This document shows positions 7,515 through 10,776 of a stretch of 10,776 nt of DNA, in pieces (within the stretch, counting starts at the first letter, position 1; every line of letters starts with the position of its first letter). Both the position numbers and the translations under genes were made by a program. This stretch comes from Pyrinomonadaceae bacterium (lineage in GTDB: Bacteria > Acidobacteriota > Blastocatellia > Pyrinomonadales > Pyrinomonadaceae), in NCBI GenBank assembly GCA_026786155.1, contig JAJAYR010000130.1, positions 1 to 10,776 of the forward strand. Reading direction: 5' to 3'. A model generated the notes under the pieces. It saw only the letters and a list, made by a program, of their open reading frames with translations, was not told where the DNA came from and made no database searches.

Positions 7515-7556
7515 AAAAAAATTCGCGCATCGGCATTCTTGGCGATGCGCGAATTT
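7515..7556 (-). terminator. Strong rho-independent terminator of the FG-GAP gene
   Basis: A perfect 14-bp stem (AAATTCGCGCATCG at 7519-7532 with CGATGCGCGAATTT at 7543-7556) has a 10-nt loop and, on the minus strand, runs straight into a T-run (7520-7515). It starts 13 nt after the TGA of the minus-strand gene ending at 7570. This is the clearest terminator in the window, and it isolates that gene from the next minus-strand gene. Confidence 0.9.
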
Positions 7557-7569
7557 CCGCCTTAAAATC

Positions 7570-9606
7570 TCAAGGGTTTAAGGTGGACGGAATCGCCGCG
7601 TCGCCGACTGCGCCGAATCTTTGAATCCTTTGCGGGTCATTGGCGCATTGCGGAACATACCAGTTGCCTTCGCTGCCGCGATACGCGGCGACCTCCGTTC
7701 GCCCGTCGCCGTTGTAATCGCCCGGCACGAGCGCGTCGGTATTTGCGCCCCACCGCCGGTAAGTTGCCGCGCCGCCCGCGCTGTTTAAAATATACCAGAT
7801 ATTATCGGTCGGACGATAAACCGCGAAATCGGTTTTGCCGTCGCCGTCGTAATCCGCCGGAACGCGCTTATCGGAAGTTGCTCCCCAACTTTGGAAAAGC
7901 GTCTGCCCGTTTGAACTCTGCTGAACATACCAGAGCGCGGTTGACGGACGAAAAACCGCCGCGTCCGCTCGACCGTCGCCGTCGAAATCGCCGCGAACGG
8001 GAACGTCGCCGCTGATGCCCCAATAAAAAGTGCGGAAATTAACTCCGGCAGTTGCCGACGGGCGATAGAATGAAAAACTCTGCGCTCCGGCAGTTGCGCC
8101 GTTGCGATAAACCGCGACATCGGCTCTGCCGTCGCCGTCGTAATCCGCCGGAATCGGCACATCGCCCGTTCCGCCGAACTGTTCCTGCTGCAAAGTATTA
8201 TTAGAACTTCGCAGAACGAAGAAATAAGACAAGCCCGTGTTGCCGAAACCGTTTTCGCGCCAGACGGCGAGGTCGGTTTTGCCGTCGCCGTCGTAATCCG
8301 CCGCCGTCGGTTTGTCAACGGAAAGTCCCCAAAGTGTGCCGGATATTCCTCCAATCGAGCGATTGATAAACCAATTGCCGTTGGACGGGCGAAAGACACT
8401 CAAATCGGTTTTCAAATCGCCGTCAAAATCGTTTTCCGTGCGGGTGAAAAGTGCGCTGTTGCCGTTGTAAAGAAAAAAGCCGCCGAGTCTGCCGATGATG
8501 ATGTCGGCTCTGCCGTCGAGATTTGCATCAATGGTGGCGAGGCGCAGTTCGGAGCCGAAACCCACACCACCTCCAATCGACAACTCGAAAGCCGTTCCAA
8601 AGCCGCCCGCGCCGTTGCCGGGCAGAATCGTCAAATTATTTTCTCCGGTAGTCCCCGCATTGCGCCGGATGGCAAGGTCAACTTTTTTGTCGCGGTTAAA
8701 ATCGCCGACGGTCATAAACGCCGGTTGATTGGTCACGGTAATGGAGGTCGAAGTAAATCCGCCCGCGCCGTTGCCGAGCAAAATAAAAACCAGACTGCCG
8801 GCAAATTGCGTCGCCGCCAAATCGGGAATGCAGTCGCGGTTGAAATCAGCCGTTACCATCTGATACGCGCCGCTGACGGTCGTATTGACCGGCGTATTGA
8901 AACCGCCCGCGCCGTTATTGAGAAAAATCTGAACCCTGCCGTTAGTTCGGTCGGAGACGGCAACATCCGGTCTGCCGTCAACATTAAAGTCGGCAGCCAA
9001 CATATCCTGGCAGACATTTGACGTGACAAAAACCGCCGCCGCGCCGAAGCCGCCCGCGCCGTTGCCGGATAAAACCCGAAGTTCACTATTGTTGTTACAA
9101 ATGGCGACATCGAGATTGCCGTCGCCGTTAAAATCGGTGGAAGCGATGGCGGACGATCCGCGTTCGGCGGCGATAAACGTGCCGGTCGCAAAATTGCCCG
9201 TGCCGTTGCCGAGACGGATGTTGATTCCGTTACCGATTCCGTCCTGCGCGATTGCTAAATCCGCGTTGCCGTCTCGATTGTAATCGCCGATGGCGACGGC
9301 ATTCGGGCTGAGCGTGGCATCGGTGATATTTATCGCCGCGCCGAAACCGCCCGCGCCGTTGTTCAGAAAGACGGCGATAGGTCCAAGTGCGGTTAGATTG
9401 GCTTTATTCAGCGTTACAAGGTCGGGTCTCCCGTCATTATTGACATCGCCGACCGCATAGCGCGGTGTTTGCGCCGCGCCGCCGATTGAGTAATCGCTCT
9501 GCAATTGCAGATTAATGGTTTGTGCTTCGGCAATAAAAGCCGAAGCGCAGAAAATTAAAACGAACGAGATGCTTTTGATTGATAGGTTTATTAGTTTTTG
9601 ATTCAT
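7570..9606 (-). CDS. Secreted FG-GAP/VCBS repeat protein with 13 repeats
   Basis: The product has 678 residues. The ATG at 9606-9604 has AAGGAG (9619-9614) 7 nt upstream. The signal peptide covers residues 1-28, with an AEA cleavage site before QT. Two repeat blocks follow. Block 1 has seven repeats, with calcium loops starting at 54, 108, 158, 206, 254, 302 and 360, several followed by a LGNGAGGF-type turn; seven repeats fit a seven-bladed integrin-alpha-like propeller. Block 2 has six repeats of 44-52 residues starting at 393, 437, 488, 540, 585 and 630, of the DYDGDGKTDFAVYRP..WYI type, and ends GDAAIPSTLNP. Loops at 254 (DRDC replaces DxDG), 302 (DRDK) and 393 (DGDL) lack the usual glycine. 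There is no enzyme domain, transmembrane anchor or recognised sorting motif after the signal peptide. The role is probably surface or extracellular binding, inferred from the family. Confidence 0.95.
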   Translation of the reverse strand: MNQKLINLSIKSISFVLIFCASAFIAEAQTINLQLQSDYSIGGAAQTPRYAVGDVNNDGRPDLVTLNKANLTALGPIAVFLNNGAGGFGAAINITDATLSPNAVAIGDYNRDGNADLAIAQDGIGNGINIRLGNGTGNFATGTFIAAERGSSAIASTDFNGDGNLDVAICNNNSELRVLSGNGAGGFGAAAVFVTSNVCQDMLAADFNVDGRPDVAVSDRTNGRVQIFLNNGAGGFNTPVNTTVSGAYQMVTADFNRDCIPDLAATQFAGSLVFILLGNGAGGFTSTSITVTNQPAFMTVGDFNRDKKVDLAIRRNAGTTGENNLTILPGNGAGGFGTAFELSIGGGVGFGSELRLATIDANLDGRADIIIGRLGGFFLYNGNSALFTRTENDFDGDLKTDLSVFRPSNGNWFINRSIGGISGTLWGLSVDKPTAADYDGDGKTDLAVWRENGFGNTGLSYFFVLRSSNNTLQQEQFGGTGDVPIPADYDGDGRADVAVYRNGATAGAQSFSFYRPSATAGVNFRTFYWGISGDVPVRGDFDGDGRADAAVFRPSTALWYVQQSSNGQTLFQSWGATSDKRVPADYDGDGKTDFAVYRPTDNIWYILNSAGGAATYRRWGANTDALVPGDYNGDGRTEVAAYRGSEGNWYVPQCANDPQRIQRFGAVGDAAIPSTLNP

Positions 9607-9757
9607 AAAATTTCTCCTTTTTTCCTGACGGTTCTGCCGTTAAATTCATTCCGCGCAATTTTCGCAAAAACACGATTGTCAAACTGAAAATTTCGCTCTA
9701 TCTATTTACGCGCAAGTTGATGTAGAATTAGCTCACTCCTAAAAAAAAACAAACATT
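9607..9757. promoter_or_regulatory. Divergent control region between the FG-GAP gene and the sigma factor gene
   Basis: This 151-nt spacer must hold both promoters. On the minus strand a perfect TTGACA (9682-9677) faces the FG-GAP gene, but no good -10 hexamer lies 16-18 nt further on, so it may not be a housekeeping promoter. On the plus strand TAGAAT (9723-9728) is a possible -10 for the sigma gene without a recognisable -35. The minus strand also has TTGCGCG at 9715-9709 and again at 9658-9652. Assignments are tentative. Confidence 0.35.
9698..9715 (-). repeat. Copy 1 of an 18-bp motif flanking the sigma gene
   Basis: Read on the minus strand this is TTGCGCGTAAATAGATAG. It matches TTGCGCGTAAATAAATAA at 10401-10418 (plus) at 16 of 18 positions, including 13 consecutive bases. 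The two copies point away from each other and bracket the sigma factor gene. Confidence 0.5.
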
Positions 9758-10312
9758 ATGAGCGAGGTTACGCAATTACTTCAGGATTGGAGCGACGGCA
9801 AACGCGAGGCGTTGGATGAACTGTTGCCGCTCGTCTATGACGAATTGCGCCGTCTGGCGCACAATTATCTGCGGCGCGAACGCCCGGAACACACTTTGCA
9901 AACGACCGCGCTCGTCCACGAAGCGTATTTGAAATTGATTGACCAGCATTCGGTAGATTGGAAAAACCGCGCCCAATTTTTCGCGCTCTCGGCACAGGCG
10001 ATGCGGCGGATTCTGCTCGACAATGCCCGCAAACATATTTCGGCGAAACGCGGCAAAGGCGAAAAAATCGCGCTCGAAGATGCGCCGGAAATCTCGACTG
10101 AGCCGGACAAAAATTTAATCGCGCTCGATTCGGCTTTGCAGGAACTGGAAAAAATTGACGCGAAGCAGAGCAAAATTATCGAACTCCGCTATTTCGGCGG
10201 TTTGACGATTGAAGAAACGGCGGAAGTCTTAAAAATTTCACCCGCGACCGTCAAACGCGAATGGACTTTTGCCAGAGCGTGGCTTTATCAAAGGATGAGG
10301 GATGAGGGATGA
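9758..10312 (+). CDS. ECF-like RNA polymerase sigma factor (TIGR02999-like, kinase-associated)
   Basis: The product has 184 residues, the usual length for this group. It should direct RNA polymerase to a dedicated promoter set. Sigma region 2 spans about 5-95: WSDGKREALDELLPLVYDELR, then HTLQTTALVHEAYLKL and FFALSAQAMRRILLDNAR, all typical of the TIGR02999/Sig-70_X6 branch of ECF-like factors. Region 4 spans about 126-178, with helix-turn-helix LTIEETAEVLKISPATVKREW (149-169). The start is the only reasonable ATG, but it lacks a Shine-Dalgarno: the preceding bases are A-rich (AAAAAAAAACAAACATT). The kinase gene follows 114 nt downstream, a pairing common in Acidobacteria and Planctomycetes, which suggests control by phosphorylation rather than by an anti-sigma factor; none is visible here. 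Its last residues (RMRDEG) and stop codon are encoded by the heptamer repeat at 10293, so the C-terminus is probably not ancestral. Confidence 0.95.
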   Translation: MSEVTQLLQDWSDGKREALDELLPLVYDELRRLAHNYLRRERPEHTLQTTALVHEAYLKLIDQHSVDWKNRAQFFALSAQAMRRILLDNARKHISAKRGKGEKIALEDAPEISTEPDKNLIALDSALQELEKIDAKQSKIIELRYFGGLTIEETAEVLKISPATVKREWTFARAWLYQRMRDEG

Positions 10313-10373
10313 GGGATGAATAAAACAAATGCGCGTTAATTCTTATTCATCCCTCATCCCTCATCCCTCATCC
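10293..10373. repeat. 31-bp perfect inverted repeat built from GGGATGA heptamers
   Basis: The left arm (10293-10323) holds nearly four tandem GGATGAG heptamers followed by an AATAA-type end. The right arm (10343-10373) is its exact reverse complement, and the loop is 19 nt. In RNA this makes a very stable hairpin. The left arm overlaps the last six codons and stop of the sigma factor gene, and the structure separates that gene from the kinase gene. The right arm is followed by TTATTTTG, a poor T-run, so it may attenuate or protect the transcript rather than terminate cleanly. The form recalls heptanucleotide short tandem repeats known in cyanobacteria and other bacteria. It is not a CRISPR array. 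Confidence 0.95.
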
Positions 10374-10400
10374 CTTATTTTGAGCCTGTTTGGACTTCGT

Positions 10401-10418
10401 TTGCGCGTAAATAAATAA
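10401..10418 (+). repeat. Copy 2 of the 18-bp motif, just before the kinase gene
   Basis: TTGCGCGTAAATAAATAA ends 8 nt before the kinase ATG and overlaps the first two bases of its ribosome binding site (AAGG, 10417-10420). It matches the copy at 9715-9698 (minus strand). A related TGCGCGTTAAT (10330-10340) lies in the loop of the palindrome. It could be a promoter element or operator; this is not shown. Confidence 0.45.
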
Positions 10419-10426
10419 GGTGAAGT

Positions 10427-10776
10427 ATGAACTCGGCAAATTGGGATAAGTTGAAGGATTTATTTAGTCAGGCGATTGATTTGCCGGTTGCCGAACGCAC
10501 GTCTTTTTTGGAAAATTGCGACGAGGACGTCAAAAATGAATTAAAAGTTTTAATCGAAGCGCACGACAATGCCGGTGAATTTATCGCCGAACCCGCGATG
10601 GTGGAAATCGGTTTGGCTGACGAAACCGATGCCAATATCGGCAGAAAAATTGACGGTTATGAAATTTTAGAAGAAATCGGGCAGGGCGGAATGGGCGCGG
10701 TTTATCTCGCCGCGCACACGGGCGAATCGTTCACGCAAAAGGTCGCCGTCAAACTCATCAAGCGCGGAATGGACAC
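10427..10776 (+). CDS. Ser/Thr protein kinase (PknB-like), N-terminal part, cut by window edge
   Basis: The ATG at 10427 has AAGG (10417-10420) 6 nt upstream, and 116 complete codons are visible. Residues 1-75 form the helical leader typical of acidobacterial and planctomycete kinases in this arrangement (WDKLKDLFSQAIDLPVAERTSFLE, then LIEAHDNAGEFIAEPAM). The kinase domain starts near 77 with YEILEEIGQGGMGAVYLA, which has the glycine-rich ATP loop at 85-92, and continues to VAVKLIKRGMD with the expected ATP-anchoring lysine at 109. Catalytic and activation loops lie beyond the window, as would any C-terminal sensor (TPR or WD40 repeats are common). It probably phosphorylates proteins in response to a signal and may act on the upstream sigma factor; that link rests on gene order and family precedent. 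Confidence 0.93.
   Translation, partial: MNSANWDKLKDLFSQAIDLPVAERTSFLENCDEDVKNELKVLIEAHDNAGEFIAEPAMVEIGLADETDANIGRKIDGYEILEEIGQGGMGAVYLAAHTGESFTQKVAVKLIKRGMD

Noticed and set aside
10293..10373. CRISPR array or coding repeat
   Set aside because: The units are 7 nt with no spacers, and the two arms are inverted copies; this is a short-tandem-repeat palindrome.
9698..10418. Sigma gene as an intact mobile element with terminal inverted repeats
   Set aside because: No transposase, no target-site duplication, and the 18-bp copies are imperfect; kept only as a motif observation.

Overview
The window most likely comes from an acidobacterium, probably of the Blastocatellia/Pyrinomonadaceae type. 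This is inferred from family content, not from a marker gene. The clues are a TIGR02999-like ECF sigma factor followed by a Ser/Thr kinase with the characteristic N-terminal leader, a DUF1800 protein, and large secreted proteins ending in 'DYDGDGKTDxAVFRPSxGxWY' FG-GAP repeats. Genes are separated by AT-rich spacers, and most have a clear GGAG-type ribosome binding site. There are no RNA genes, CRISPR arrays, intact transposons or phage genes.

Layout from left to right. (1) 1-1546, minus: the first 515 residues of a secreted DUF1800 protein that runs off the left edge. (2) 1547-2080: a divergent AT-rich spacer with a promoter candidate, an 8-bp-arm inverted repeat and two leader hairpins. (3) 2081-5635, plus: a 1184-residue exported mosaic protein made of a jelly-roll-like domain, three P-domain-like modules, two BACON-like modules and six FG-GAP repeats. 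(4) 5636-5926: a convergent spacer with a bidirectional terminator-like structure. (5) 5927-7222, minus: an exported protein of unknown function with two domains. (6) 7223-7569: a spacer holding a 20-codon relic of an ECF sigma factor tail and a very strong terminator. (7) 7570-9606, minus: a secreted protein of 678 residues with 13 FG-GAP/VCBS repeats. (8) 9607-9757: a divergent spacer. (9) 9758-10312, plus: an ECF-like sigma factor. (10) 10313-10426: a spacer dominated by a 31-bp perfect inverted repeat built from GGGATGA heptamers, whose left arm encodes the end of the sigma factor. (11) 10427-10776, plus: the start of a Ser/Thr protein kinase that runs off the right edge.

Four of the six genes encode exported proteins, so the left 9.6 kb looks like a cell-surface or secreted protein locus. 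The right end is a signalling module (sigma factor plus kinase) that diverges from the FG-GAP gene. The most unusual sequence features are the heptamer palindrome fused to the sigma gene, the orphan sigma tail 2.4 kb away, a TTGCGCGTAAATA motif found in inverted orientation on both sides of the sigma gene, and the same six-repeat C-terminal module in two differently built surface proteins. A functional link between the signalling pair and the surface genes is inference from proximity only.
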